Assembly: GCA_013001295.1 (NCBI GenBank)
Contig: JABDMW010000031.1
Location: forward strand, 1-56,614
Origin: Hyphomonadaceae bacterium
GTDB lineage: Bacteria > Pseudomonadota > Alphaproteobacteria > Caulobacterales > Maricaulaceae
DNA: 56,614 nt
Reading direction: 5' to 3'
Shown here: positions 8,477 through 17,108 of the stretch, in pieces
Layout of the letters: every line of letters begins with the position of its first letter
Numbering within the stretch: position 1 is the stretch's first letter
Notes under the pieces: model-generated
Database searches by the model: none
Told to the model about the DNA's origin: nothing
What the model saw: only the letters and a program-made list of their open reading frames with translations
Program-made: the position numbers and the translations under genes

Positions 8477-8931
8477 TGAAAATTATCCACGCCATATTTA
8501 TCTTATTTAGTTTATTGGTTTCGGGAAGTGCACTTGCGCAATCAAGTACTGAGGCGGAACTGGAGGCGCGCGCGCGGGAAGTCGGCCAGTCTTTGCGTTG
8601 CGTTGTTTGCCAAAATCAATCGATTGAAGAATCAGACGCTGTTCTGGCCGAAGACATGCGCAGACTTGTCCGCAAACGGCTTGAGGCCGGAGATTCGAAC
8701 GCAGACGTTATCAACTTCATGCAAGACCGATATGGCGATTTCGTATTGCTGAAACCGCCGGTCCAGACCAACACCTATTTATTATGGTTCGGGCCATTCA
8801 TTTTGCTGTTTGGCATGCTGTTTTGGTTTGTACGAAAAACGAGAAAGAGATCGGAAACTTCTCCTGTTATTCCGCCGCTCGACGATGAAGAAAAACAAAG
8901 ATTAGAACGATTATTGGGTGATGAGCAATGA
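8476..8931 (+). CDS. ccmH: Cytochrome c maturation protein CcmH
   Basis: 151-residue apocytochrome c thioreductase component of the haem lyase complex. A signal peptide (residues 1-21, ending ALAQ) leads into the redox motif LRCVVCQNQSIEESDA with C42 and C45. Helices and a C-terminal membrane segment follow (LLWFGPFILLFGMLFWFV). The start is the ATG at 8476 that overlaps the ccmG stop; the longer upstream reading is ccmG sequence in another frame. It also overlaps ccmI by 4 bp. Confidence 0.93.
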   Translation: MKIIHAIFILFSLLVSGSALAQSSTEAELEARAREVGQSLRCVVCQNQSIEESDAVLAEDMRRLVRKRLEAGDSNADVINFMQDRYGDFVLLKPPVQTNTYLLWFGPFILLFGMLFWFVRKTRKRSETSPVIPPLDDEEKQRLERLLGDEQ

Positions 8932-9800
8932 TTTGGGTTGTTCTCTTACTCGTTATTATCTCGGTTCTAATATATGTGTGCTTGCCATTGTTTGGCTCGA
9001 AAGATGCAAATTCGTCATCCGATAGGGGTATGTCCGACTATCGTGAAGAGATCGCCGCGATCGACAAACAGCTTGAGCAAGACAGTGATGAATTGCCCAC
9101 CTTGTTGGCTGAAAAAGCTGCATTGCAACGAATGATCCTCGCGCAGGCAGATCAAACAGAGTCAAAAACAATGCTGTCTGCGAAATCAATATTTTTGATC
9201 ATTGCTTTGGTTTTTGGTACGACGTCAGGCCTGCTATATCATCAATTGGGTTCGCCATATCTGGCTGGAAAGCAAATTGCAGACAAATCAGATTTGGATG
9301 GATTGCCGCTTGATCAGTTGGTTGTTCGTTTGGAAAAAACTTTAAAAGCCGACCCGGCAAATCCGAATGGCTGGATATTGTACGCAAGAAGTTTGATGAC
9401 GATGGGGCGTTATGACGACGCTCTGGCGGCATATGATCAGGCACTTTCATTGACCAATAGTGATGAAAAAGTTGTGACTGAACGGACGTCTGCGGTGCGG
9501 TATATTGATCAGATAAAAGCTGGTCAGCCCGGACCGACATCAGACGACGTTAAAGCCGCAATGGAACTGAGTGCGAAAGACCGGGCTGCGATGGTTCAGC
9601 AAATGGTCGACGGGCTGTCAGCAAAACTGGAGGAAAATCCCAATGATGAAACCGGGTGGATCCGTTTGTTGAAAGCGCGTTACGTGCTGGGGCAGGGCGA
9701 AATGGCAGCGCAGGAAATTGAGCGTATGCGCGAAGCTTATGCGGGACAGCCGGAAACTATTGAGAGGATTTTGACCGCAGCCGGACAGGGTATTCCGTAA
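8928..9800 (+). CDS. ccmI: Cytochrome c maturation protein CcmI (apocytochrome chaperone)
   Basis: 290 residues with two membrane helices (about 2-22 and 86-104) flanking a cytosolic loop rich in acidic residues, then a periplasmic domain with TPR-like helices (NPNGWILYARSLMTMGRYDD, then NPNDETGWIRLLKARYVLG). This is the CcmI/CycH layout, which holds apocytochrome C-termini for CcmFH. It is the last gene of the ccmFGHI operon. Its 3' end overlaps the convergent metallophosphoesterase gene by 44 bp, so no separate terminator fits between them. Confidence 0.9.
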   Translation: MIWVVLLLVIISVLIYVCLPLFGSKDANSSSDRGMSDYREEIAAIDKQLEQDSDELPTLLAEKAALQRMILAQADQTESKTMLSAKSIFLIIALVFGTTSGLLYHQLGSPYLAGKQIADKSDLDGLPLDQLVVRLEKTLKADPANPNGWILYARSLMTMGRYDDALAAYDQALSLTNSDEKVVTERTSAVRYIDQIKAGQPGPTSDDVKAAMELSAKDRAAMVQQMVDGLSAKLEENPNDETGWIRLLKARYVLGQGEMAAQEIERMREAYAGQPETIERILTAAGQGIP

Positions 9801-10656
9801 TTGGCTTTTCCAATTTCTCGTCACGCGTCATTTTAACAGCATAGGCGTGGGCTTCGTCATATTGAACGAGTGTTTCTCCGAGCTCAGCAGACTCTGTATG
9901 TGAAGTCACTTTATAGCCATCCCATTGGTGCAGATTAAAAACTGGACGCGAACGCACAATCAAATCACGACCATCCTGATTGTCAGCATCAATTTCTTCC
10001 AATTCGAGTTTTACTTGCGGCGCGACGGCTTCCGATACGGAAATTGTCGTTCCGGCAAACTTTGTGTAGATATTTCTGTGAATATGGCCGGCAATTATAT
10101 GAGCGATATTGTCATATTGCGACAGCAAAGAGCGCAGGCGCACGACCCACGGGTCATTTCGTTGGGCAGTGAGCCAGGGAATTCCTGATTCAATTGGGGG
10201 GTGGTGCATCGCGATGAGTGTTGGCGTATCTGGCGCTTTATCCAATTCTGATTTCAGCCAGTTTTCACGGCGCGGACAAAAGGCGCCGCCGTGATTGCCT
10301 TGATCAAGCGTGTCCAGGGCAATAATTCGCAGTGAACGGTCTTCGATCACATATTGAAGAAAACCGTCATTAAACTCAGCTTGTGGGAAAACCTGTTGGA
10401 AAGGCTCCCTTGTATCATGATTGCCCATTAAAAAGTGGATTGGAATGGTAAGATTGGCGAACCTCGACTTAAGCATTTCATACGCCCAGGTCTCGCCGTG
10501 CTCAACCAAATCACCGGTCGCCAAAATAAGGTCAGGCTTCTTACGCAATTTGTTGATCGCGTCTAAGACCAATTCAAGGCGTTCTGCATTTTGACAATTC
10601 TTTTCGTCCGGCCCCAGATATCCGACGTGGAAATCAGTAATTTGAGCAATAATCAT
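9757..10656 (-). CDS. Calcineurin-like metallophosphoesterase, CpdA type
   Basis: About 299 residues with the full metal-binding series of class III phosphodiesterases: ITDFHVGY (D-x-H), ATGDLVEHG, MGNHDTRE, a mid-chain MHHPP and GHIHRN. This pattern fits cyclic-AMP phosphodiesterase CpdA, although substrates vary widely in the family. I chose the ATG at 10656, which starts right before the first strand (MIIAQITDF); a TTG at 10707 would add 17 basic residues. It is convergent with and overlaps ccmI. Confidence 0.85.
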   Translation of the reverse strand: MIIAQITDFHVGYLGPDEKNCQNAERLELVLDAINKLRKKPDLILATGDLVEHGETWAYEMLKSRFANLTIPIHFLMGNHDTREPFQQVFPQAEFNDGFLQYVIEDRSLRIIALDTLDQGNHGGAFCPRRENWLKSELDKAPDTPTLIAMHHPPIESGIPWLTAQRNDPWVVRLRSLLSQYDNIAHIIAGHIHRNIYTKFAGTTISVSEAVAPQVKLELEEIDADNQDGRDLIVRSRPVFNLHQWDGYKVTSHTESAELGETLVQYDEAHAYAVKMTRDEKLEKPITEYPVRLRSKSSQ

Positions 10657-10828
10657 TCTGTGTGCAGCCTTTGATTTTCTCGTTTTTATTGCCTTGAAAA
10701 TTGGCAACGTGCCAACCCAACTGCCATTGGTATAGCAGGCATTAGATCACTATATCCGTGAAAATAGGCTTAAAGATGACGCGATTATGTGGGAAAAGTC
10801 ACGCTTTTGGAACAATGACAGTTGAAAA

Positions 10829-10858
10829 AAGCACCTCCTCATTTTTGAGGAGGTGCTT
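10829..10858 (-). terminator. Strong Rho-independent terminator (second behind aceA)
   Basis: A perfect 13 bp inverted repeat (arms start AAGCACCTCCTCA) with a TTTT loop is followed on the minus strand by a T run (GCTTTTTTC). It lies 88 bp beyond another terminator, so it may end a separate small transcript as well as stop read-through from aceA. Confidence 0.85.
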
Positions 10859-10945
10859 AAAACGGGTTTTTGTAGGGGAGTGAGGAACGAGAACCCTGGG
10901 CATTTTCGTATTGATTGCGCTTTTGCAGTCAAAACGGATCAATGA
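10859..10945 (-). ncRNA. Possible small RNA between two terminators
   Basis: This minus-strand stretch has no convincing reading frame and lies between the aceA terminator and a second, stronger terminator at 10829-10858. The strand that would be transcribed carries pyrimidine-rich CCTCACTCCCC near the middle and CACCTCCTC in the terminator stem, anti-Shine-Dalgarno-like motifs seen in many regulatory RNAs. I do not recognise a family, and no clear promoter was identified. It could equally be spacer between tandem terminators. Confidence 0.25.
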
Positions 10946-10971
10946 CAAAACGCCCCGGCTGGGGCGTTTTG
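10946..10971. terminator. Rho-independent terminator of aceA
   Basis: A perfect inverted repeat (CAAAACGCCCC, loop GGCT, GGGGCGTTTTG) sits 23 bp beyond the aceA stop. A-rich and T-rich flanks on both sides make it usable in either direction; on the minus strand it closes the aceB-aceA operon. Confidence 0.88.
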
Positions 10972-10993
10972 TTCGCAACAATGTGCCAAAGGG

Positions 10994-12598
10994 TTAGGCG
11001 ACGTTTGCGAATTGATTCATGGTGTTCGCATGACCTCCAGCCTTTAGCGCTCGTTCGCCGCCGACCATCTCCTTAAAAGTGTCACCCAGGTCACTTCCGA
11101 CCTCATGCTGATGTTTGACAGCAGAAACGGAATTACGGATTTCTTCGCGCTGGATGGTGTTGACATATGCCATCATCTTGTCGTCACCGAAATAGCCACG
11201 GGATAGATCATCCATGAATTTCGCCGTCATGTGGAAGGTCGGCAATGTGATCAGATTGTGGAAGACGCCGGCCTTGGTTGAAATATCCGTTTGGAAGTTA
11301 CGGAGACGTTGATCGGTCTCGATTCCCAACTCAGTTTCGTCAAAGCGGGCAGACATAAGTTCGATGCCGTCTGGATATTCGGTTTCGCCGATTTTTCCTG
11401 ACTCAATCCAGTCTTCCCGGACTTGTTGACGTAAGTTCAAAGTCCAGTTGAACGATGGTGAATTGTTATATGTCAATTTTGCATTGGGAACGACTTCGCG
11501 GATTTCGTCGACCATAGACGCGATTCTGGTCACGTTCGGCGTCGCGGTTTCGATCCACAAAAGATCAGCTCCGCCTTCAGTCAGGCTTGCGATGCAGTCT
11601 TCGACCACGCGCTGTCGTCCTGTATCTGCACGGAATTTATACAGACCATTCGGAAGGCGGGCAGGCTTCACTAATTTGCCGCCCAACTGGATCGCGACAT
11701 CGCCATCATCCAATTGGTTAGCGGCCGTAATTTCTTCCGCGTCCAGCCATTTGGTATATTCCGACGCAAGGTCACCAGGTGTTTGTGATACGGGGATTTT
11801 TTGGGTCAAGCCGGCACCAAGGGAGTCGGTGCGGGCAACAATGACACCGTCATCCACGCCCAATTCCTCAAAAGCCATACGGACTGCACGGAGTTTTTCA
11901 ACGAAATCCTCGCGCGGCACTGTGACTTTACCGTCCTGGTGCCCGCATTGCTTCGCGTCCGATACCTGGTTTTCGATTTGAATGCAGCATGCGCCAGCTT
12001 CAATCATTTTTTTGGACAGCAAATATGTTGCATGCACATTACCAAACCCAGCGTCGATATCAGCGATAATCGGCACAACATGCGATTCAAAATTGTCAAT
12101 TTTGGCAATCGTTTCTTGCCGATTGTTCGTGGTTTTCAGTTCTGCGAACAAATCATTGAGCGCGACTTCGTCTGCTTGACGCAGAGACGTGTAAATCTCC
12201 TGGATGAGTTCAGGGACAGACGTCTTTTCATGCATGCTTTGGTCCGGCAGATGGCCAAATTGATTGCGCAATCCGGCAATCATCCATCCCGAAAGATACA
12301 CGTAAACGCCTTTGGTTGTGCCCTTGGCCCGCTTGACCGATTTTATCATTTGCTGCGCGTGAAACCCAGACCAACAGCCAAGACTTTGGGTTGATTGGCG
12401 GCTGTCTTGGTCATAAGCGGCCATGTCTGCACGCATGATCTTGGCCATGCCTTTGGCGATATCCAAATGCGTGTTGAACGTATTTTGAATTTTGAGTTGG
12501 ATCAGATCTTCGATCTGAATGCCGCCGGGCGCAATGCCGTTCGGGTATCGTTGTAAAAGGTCGTTTTCGATTTCTGCATATGTTTTACGAGTTGTCAT
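10994..12598 (-). CDS. aceA: Isocitrate lyase
   Basis: Glyoxylate-shunt enzyme cleaving isocitrate to succinate and glyoxylate, needed for growth on acetate or fatty acids. At 534 residues it is the longer form seen in Pseudomonas, not the ~430-residue E. coli type. The active-site loop reads KQCGH (K216-H220, catalytic C218), where E. coli has KKCGH. DIDAGFGN supplies the metal ligands. A GGAGACC ribosome site precedes the ATG. It is 24 bp downstream of aceB, so the two form an operon closed by the terminators at 10946 and 10829. Confidence 0.95.
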   Translation of the reverse strand: MTTRKTYAEIENDLLQRYPNGIAPGGIQIEDLIQLKIQNTFNTHLDIAKGMAKIMRADMAAYDQDSRQSTQSLGCWSGFHAQQMIKSVKRAKGTTKGVYVYLSGWMIAGLRNQFGHLPDQSMHEKTSVPELIQEIYTSLRQADEVALNDLFAELKTTNNRQETIAKIDNFESHVVPIIADIDAGFGNVHATYLLSKKMIEAGACCIQIENQVSDAKQCGHQDGKVTVPREDFVEKLRAVRMAFEELGVDDGVIVARTDSLGAGLTQKIPVSQTPGDLASEYTKWLDAEEITAANQLDDGDVAIQLGGKLVKPARLPNGLYKFRADTGRQRVVEDCIASLTEGGADLLWIETATPNVTRIASMVDEIREVVPNAKLTYNNSPSFNWTLNLRQQVREDWIESGKIGETEYPDGIELMSARFDETELGIETDQRLRNFQTDISTKAGVFHNLITLPTFHMTAKFMDDLSRGYFGDDKMMAYVNTIQREEIRNSVSAVKHQHEVGSDLGDTFKEMVGGERALKAGGHANTMNQFANVA

Positions 12599-12622
12599 GA
12601 TGGTCTCCGGTACTTGGTTTGT

Positions 12623-14263
12623 TTAGTTAAGAGTTTGAAGCGCGCGGTAAGCGGGCAGGGTCAGGAAGTCGACAAAGTCGACAGACGTGGCCGTTTTCTT
12701 GAATATTTCCGAGGCGAGCAGGAAACGTCCCGCTTTAAATTCTTCTTCGCTTGTCCGCGACCGCAATGCGTCCATTTCTTCGTCAAAGATTTGATCGAAT
12801 AAATCGGATGTCATCTTGGCGATGCTGCCGTCTTCGCGACGAACACTTGCGCCGTGACGCAACCATTGCCAGATTTGCGAGCGTGAAATTTCCGCCGTTG
12901 CAGCATCCTCCATCAAATTATGGATTGGCACGGCACCGCGTCCACATAACCAGGCAGCGATGTATTCGATACCGACCGAGATATTGGTCCGAATACCTGC
13001 TTCCGTGATATCACCCGTATGCGGGGTTAGCATCGACTCTTCGTCGACCCGCGGGTTTATTTGCTTGCGCAAAATTTGGTGCGGCAAGGGCATGTGTTCG
13101 TTGAACACGTCCATTGCAACTGGCACGAGGCCTGGGTGGGCGACCCAAGTACCGTCATGGCCGGCTAAAACTTCGCGTTCCTTATCCGCTTTAACCTTGG
13201 CGAATGCCGCGTCGTTTGCAGCTTCGTCACCTTTAACGGGTATTTGCGCCGCCATGCCGCCCATCGCATGCGCGCGGCGCCTGTGGCAGGTTTCGATTAG
13301 CTTCAGGCTATATGCACGTAAAAACGCTTTATCCATTCCGACTTGCGCCCGATCGGGGAGGACGAAATCTTTGTGGTTTCTGAGGGTCTTGATATAGCTG
13401 AAAATATAATCCCAACGACCACAGTTCAGGCCGGTAATGTGAGACTTCAGTTCGAACAGGATCTCATCCATTTCGAACGCAGCCGGCAGGGTTTCGATCA
13501 GAACCGTTGATTTGATCGTGCCATGCGGAATGCCAACGAAGGTCTGTGAAAAGTTGAATACGTCATTCCACAAGCGCGCTTCGCGGTGGTTCTCCATTTT
13601 CGGCAAATAATAAAAGGGTCCGGTTTCTTGTTCGGCCAATAATTTCCCATTGTGGAAAATGTGTAGACCGAAATCGAACAGGCTCGCGGACATCGGCCTG
13701 CCGTCGACCGTGACATTGTTTTCTTCGAGATGCCAACCGCGCGGACGAACCAGCATGGTCGCAGTTTCAGCATTCAGCGTGTAGTCTTTGCCTTTTGCTT
13801 CGTCACTATGCGCGAGCGCATGGCGTGCATAATCGAACATGTTGATCTGGCCTTGCACCATATTGTCAAAAGTTGGCGAGCTGGCATCTTCAAAGTCGGC
13901 CATGAACATTTTGGCGCCGCTATTGAGGGCATTGATCATCATTTTCCGATCAACGGGTCCTGTGATTTCGACACGGCGGTCGCGAAGGGCAGCCGGGATT
14001 TCTGCGACTTCCCACATGCCGGAGCGAATGTGCGCGGTTTCCGGTAAGAAGCCTGGCATTTCACCATAATCAAATCGACCCTGGCGATCTTGACGATCCT
14101 CCAGGAGATTTCTGCGGGTACGTCCAAACCGACGTTCAAGGTCGGCCAGAAATAATAGTGCGTCAGGCGTCAAAACCTTTTCATACTCGGGCTTTGTGTT
14201 TCCAACAATTTGAGCGAGGACGCGGTGGCGAGGTGTTTCTTGTGGTTTTATAGGCGCATTCAT
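12623..14263 (-). CDS. aceB: Malate synthase A
   Basis: Condenses glyoxylate with acetyl-CoA to malate, the second glyoxylate-shunt step. The 546 residues fit the malate synthase A form. The family signature is visible as KSHITGLNCGRWDYIFS, with FMADFEDASSPTFDN and the C-terminal GRGAVPIHNLMEDAATAEISR. It is the first gene of aceB-aceA. The start region TTTGTAAGGATTGTAAA (14264-14280, minus strand) contains both the AGGA ribosome site and two half-sites of a candidate operator, so a bound repressor could block it directly. Confidence 0.95.
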   Translation of the reverse strand: MNAPIKPQETPRHRVLAQIVGNTKPEYEKVLTPDALLFLADLERRFGRTRRNLLEDRQDRQGRFDYGEMPGFLPETAHIRSGMWEVAEIPAALRDRRVEITGPVDRKMMINALNSGAKMFMADFEDASSPTFDNMVQGQINMFDYARHALAHSDEAKGKDYTLNAETATMLVRPRGWHLEENNVTVDGRPMSASLFDFGLHIFHNGKLLAEQETGPFYYLPKMENHREARLWNDVFNFSQTFVGIPHGTIKSTVLIETLPAAFEMDEILFELKSHITGLNCGRWDYIFSYIKTLRNHKDFVLPDRAQVGMDKAFLRAYSLKLIETCHRRRAHAMGGMAAQIPVKGDEAANDAAFAKVKADKEREVLAGHDGTWVAHPGLVPVAMDVFNEHMPLPHQILRKQINPRVDEESMLTPHTGDITEAGIRTNISVGIEYIAAWLCGRGAVPIHNLMEDAATAEISRSQIWQWLRHGASVRREDGSIAKMTSDLFDQIFDEEMDALRSRTSEEEFKAGRFLLASEIFKKTATSVDFVDFLTLPAYRALQTLN

Positions 14264-14280
14264 TTTACAATCCTTACAAA
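14264..14280. promoter_or_regulatory. Paired TTGTAAA half-sites at the aceB start
   Basis: TTTACAA and TTACAAA, separated by TCC, directly abut the aceB ATG (minus-strand view: TTTGTAA, GGA, TTGTAAA). They match the repeats on the regulator side of the same spacer and resemble the TTTGCAAA-type sites reported for RamB/PccR-family regulators, with one base changed. Confidence 0.55.
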
Positions 14281-14353
14281 TAGATGACTCAATTGAGACT
14301 AGCTATAAGGAGGGAAAATCGAATTTCCAGAAATGTCGGGTGCAAAAGTTGAA

Positions 14354-14394
14354 TTTGTAAAGTTAAAACTTGTAAAATTGTAAAACTTGTAAAT
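14354..14394. promoter_or_regulatory. Cluster of four TTGTAAA repeats, candidate operator for the ScfR/PccR-like regulator
   Basis: TTGTAAA occurs at 14355, 14370, 14378 and 14387 on the plus strand. A 12 bp element AAAACTTGTAAA repeats exactly at 14365 and 14382, 17 bp apart. The cluster ends 10 bp before the regulator start, which suits autoregulation, and shares its half-site with the aceB start region. Confidence 0.6.
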
Positions 14395-14403
14395 AATACA
14401 GGT

Positions 14404-15828
14404 ATGACAGGCCAAACCATGAAACTACTGGTCGGACCACGGGTGCGCCGGCTTCGACAATCCTTAGGGTTGACCCAGTCGGCAATGGCAAGCCAGCTTT
14501 CAATATCGACGAGCTATCTAAACTTGATTGAACGCAATCAAAGGCCAGTAAGCGCCAAGGTCTTGTTGCGCATGGCGGAGACCTATGCCGTCGATATCGC
14601 GGATCTTTCACCGGAACGGGACATTCAATTGATATCGGAATTACGCGAAGTCCTGAAGTCTTACAATTACCGGGATCTGGGCGTGACACGCGACGAGATT
14701 GAGGACAGCGTCAATGCCAGCCCTGCAATTGTGCAGTCCTTCATTGATTTGCATGGGCGCATGCAAGACCTAACCGTTCGCACATCCCTCAGAGACGATC
14801 CGATGGCCGACCGGGAACGGGTTGAGCTTCTTGAGGAGTCGGTGGGTGCGATTGATCTAGTCCGGAAGTTTATTCACGAAAATAACAACTATTTCGACCC
14901 GATAGATCGGGCGGCCGAAGCTTTAGCTGATGATTTAAAGCTCGAAGCAACCCGACCGCAAACAGCGTTGACTGATCGATTGGAGAAAAATCACGGAATT
15001 CGTGTCCGCATAGTTCCTTCTGATCTATTGCCAGGCAAGCTTAGTCAGTTTGACCCGCACGCCAGCAGACTCGATCTATCCGAACTCATGCCACAGTCCG
15101 GCCGTCGTTTCCAAATTGCCTACAGGCTTGGATTGTTGGAGCACGGGGAACTGATAAGCTCGTTGATCCAGAAAGCTGATTTCGGTAGTAAGGAAGCCGA
15201 TGCCTTATGCCGCGTTAACCTCGCCAACTATTTCGCTGCTGCAGTTGTTATGCCGTACAAAAGGTTTTTGAGCGCGGCCGAGAAACAAAAATATGATGTC
15301 GAGTTACTGGCGCGACGCTTCGATACCAGCTATGAGCAGTCCGCCCACAGGCTGACAACCTTGCAAAGGCGAGGGCAGGCCGGCATTCCGTTTTTCTTTG
15401 TTCGCGTCGATATGGCGGGTAATGTGTCGAAGCGTTTAAGCAGCGGCCGGTTCCACTTTTCAAGGTTCGGCGGTGCATGCCCGTTGTGGAATATTCATGC
15501 TTGTTTCCAAACGCCGGGCGAAAGCATGCCGCAAATTATCGAAATGCCGGATGAGACCCGGTATTTCAGTATCGCCCGGGCTGTCTTGCGCCCGGAAGCG
15601 GCGTATGGGCAAGGCGCCCAGATGGTCGCTATTGGGATCGGGTGCGAGCTTAAGCACGCAGATCGTTTAATTTACGCTCAAAATTTGATGCAAAAAGAAC
15701 CGACTCCAATCGGAGTGAACTGTTATTTGTGTGAAAGACCGAATTGCCGATCTCGTGCTCATGCCCCTATTAACCGCCGCTTGAGCTTTGACGAACGGTC
15801 ACGCGGCACATCCATTTTTAAATTCTAA
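14404..15828 (+). CDS. ScfR/PccR/RamB-like short-chain-acid regulator (XRE, ImmA/IrrE-type and DUF2083 domains)
   Basis: 474 residues. The N-terminal XRE helix-turn-helix (about 8-65) shows LRQSLGLTQSAMASQLSIS then SYLNLIERNQRPVS. A middle region resembles the IrrE/ImmA-like domain, and the C-terminal cysteine-bearing part (GGACPLWNIHACFQ, then NCYLCERPNCRSRAH) is typical of the DUF2083 module. Relatives control glyoxylate, propionyl-CoA carboxylase or acetate genes (RamB, PccR, ScfR) and appear to sense acyl-CoAs. It is divergent from aceBA and shares a spacer full of TTGTAAA half-sites, so control of aceBA and of itself is the natural inference. A second Met at 14419 is an alternative start. 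Confidence 0.88.
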   Translation: MTGQTMKLLVGPRVRRLRQSLGLTQSAMASQLSISTSYLNLIERNQRPVSAKVLLRMAETYAVDIADLSPERDIQLISELREVLKSYNYRDLGVTRDEIEDSVNASPAIVQSFIDLHGRMQDLTVRTSLRDDPMADRERVELLEESVGAIDLVRKFIHENNNYFDPIDRAAEALADDLKLEATRPQTALTDRLEKNHGIRVRIVPSDLLPGKLSQFDPHASRLDLSELMPQSGRRFQIAYRLGLLEHGELISSLIQKADFGSKEADALCRVNLANYFAAAVVMPYKRFLSAAEKQKYDVELLARRFDTSYEQSAHRLTTLQRRGQAGIPFFFVRVDMAGNVSKRLSSGRFHFSRFGGACPLWNIHACFQTPGESMPQIIEMPDETRYFSIARAVLRPEAAYGQGAQMVAIGIGCELKHADRLIYAQNLMQKEPTPIGVNCYLCERPNCRSRAHAPINRRLSFDERSRGTSIFKF

Positions 15829-15881
15829 AAACATGAGTTTAGACTGTTGCACCCAACCGGCAGTCTGCTTACATAGCGCCT

Positions 15882-16358
15882 ATGGAAACGAAGGCAGAAA
15901 TATACTCGAGGGTCGGCAAGGAAATTGCGGCCGTCATTGAAGGCGAATCCTCGGCCACAGCACGCTATGCAAGCGTTGCCTGCTTGCTCAATTTGGCATT
16001 TGAAGATTTCTTCTGGACGGGGTTCTATATCGTTGATCCGCTAAAACCCAATGAACTTGTCGTTGGCCCCTATCAAGGCACGCTTGGGTGTCTACGCATT
16101 CCCTTCGGACGCGGCGTATGCGGGATAACGGCTCAGAAACGAGAGACGGTCATCGTCGATGACGTTCACGCATTTCCCGGACATATCGCGTGTGATAGCC
16201 AGACCAATTCGGAGATTGTTGTTCCGGTGTTCAACGAAGTCGGGGAACTGGCTGCGGTTCTTGATGTTGATTCAACAAAACTAAAAAACTTCGACATAAT
16301 GGACAAAGCTGGACTGGAAGCGATCTGCGAGAACCTGTTGATCGGCGTAAAAACTTAA
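15882..16358 (+). CDS. Free methionine-(R)-sulfoxide reductase (GAF domain)
   Basis: 158-residue single GAF-domain enzyme that reduces free methionine-R-sulfoxide. The three cysteines of the family are present with the right spacing: C70 (GTLGCLRIPF), C80 (GRGVCGITA) and C104 (GHIACDSQTNSEI), matching E. coli fRMsr 84/94/118. It is cytosolic with no signal sequence. The 3' end overlaps the convergent LOG gene by 4 bp. Confidence 0.92.
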   Translation: METKAEIYSRVGKEIAAVIEGESSATARYASVACLLNLAFEDFFWTGFYIVDPLKPNELVVGPYQGTLGCLRIPFGRGVCGITAQKRETVIVDDVHAFPGHIACDSQTNSEIVVPVFNEVGELAAVLDVDSTKLKNFDIMDKAGLEAICENLLIGVKT

Positions 16359-16981
16359 ACCAGATCAATGTCCGTCATTTGAATATTGCCTTTGTGCGAT
16401 GGGTTCGCCCACTCCGCTTCAATCATCTGTAAGGCATCATCGATTCTATGGACATGATAGATATGCTCTTTCACCCAGGCCGGGCTGAAACCCTTTTCAA
16501 TTGTGTGCATTAACAAGGTTACCAGAGGCGTCCAATATCCGTCATGGTCCAGAAACACGATTGGTTTTGAGTGCAAATGCAGGCGAAGCCAGGAGATCAC
16601 CTCGATCGTTTCTTCCAAAGTTCCAATACCGCCCGGTAAAACAATAAAGGCGTCGGATTCTTCATACATTTGATGTTTACGGTCATGCATATTGTCGACA
16701 ATGCGGTGTTCAATACTTGTCAGCACATCCTCGATTTCAGTCAGGAACTCCGGGATAATGCCAAGAACTTTGCCGCCGGCCTCATGCGCGGCAATCGCGG
16801 TCGTTCCCATCAACCCAACACCGCCGCCGCCATAGACCAAGCGGTATTTGCGTTCGGCTAACGCTGTTCCGCATGTTCGAGCAAGATCATAATAATCTTC
16901 ATCAACGACTTTCGATGCTCCGCAGAAGACGCATATGCTTTTGTTTTGTAACTCGCTTTTTACCTTCGACGTCTCGGTCAT
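16355..16981 (-). CDS. LOG-family protein (nucleoside 5'-monophosphate phosphoribohydrolase type)
   Basis: About 208 residues with the LOG hallmark PGGIGTLEETIEVISW (around residue 115) and the nucleotide-binding GGGGVGLMG. Family members release the base from AMP or cytokinin riboside monophosphates; many are still labelled lysine decarboxylases in databases. The N-terminal ICVFCGASK strand is typical. The ATG at 16981 has CGGAG upstream at good spacing, which is why I prefer it to the longer frame from 17005. The true substrate here is unknown. Confidence 0.87.
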   Translation of the reverse strand: MTETSKVKSELQNKSICVFCGASKVVDEDYYDLARTCGTALAERKYRLVYGGGGVGLMGTTAIAAHEAGGKVLGIIPEFLTEIEDVLTSIEHRIVDNMHDRKHQMYEESDAFIVLPGGIGTLEETIEVISWLRLHLHSKPIVFLDHDGYWTPLVTLLMHTIEKGFSPAWVKEHIYHVHRIDDALQMIEAEWANPSHKGNIQMTDIDLV

Positions 16982-17108
16982 TTTTGCTCCGTATGTGCAT
17001 TGCAATTCAATTGGCCATTGTCAGACGCCTTAGCGAAGGTTAAGTCTGTGCACAGGCCGTGTGATTTAAGTCTTAGCCTATCCAGTTTTTATGACAATGA
17101 GGTATAGA

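Noticed and set aside
10750-10981. Two overlapping ~60-residue minus-strand frames behind aceA
   Set aside because: They read through the terminator hairpins and have no plausible ribosome site or protein character.
10994-12598. Isocitrate lyase with KQCGH instead of KKCGH
   Set aside because: The longer Pseudomonas-type isocitrate lyases have this reading; it is not a loss of the active site.
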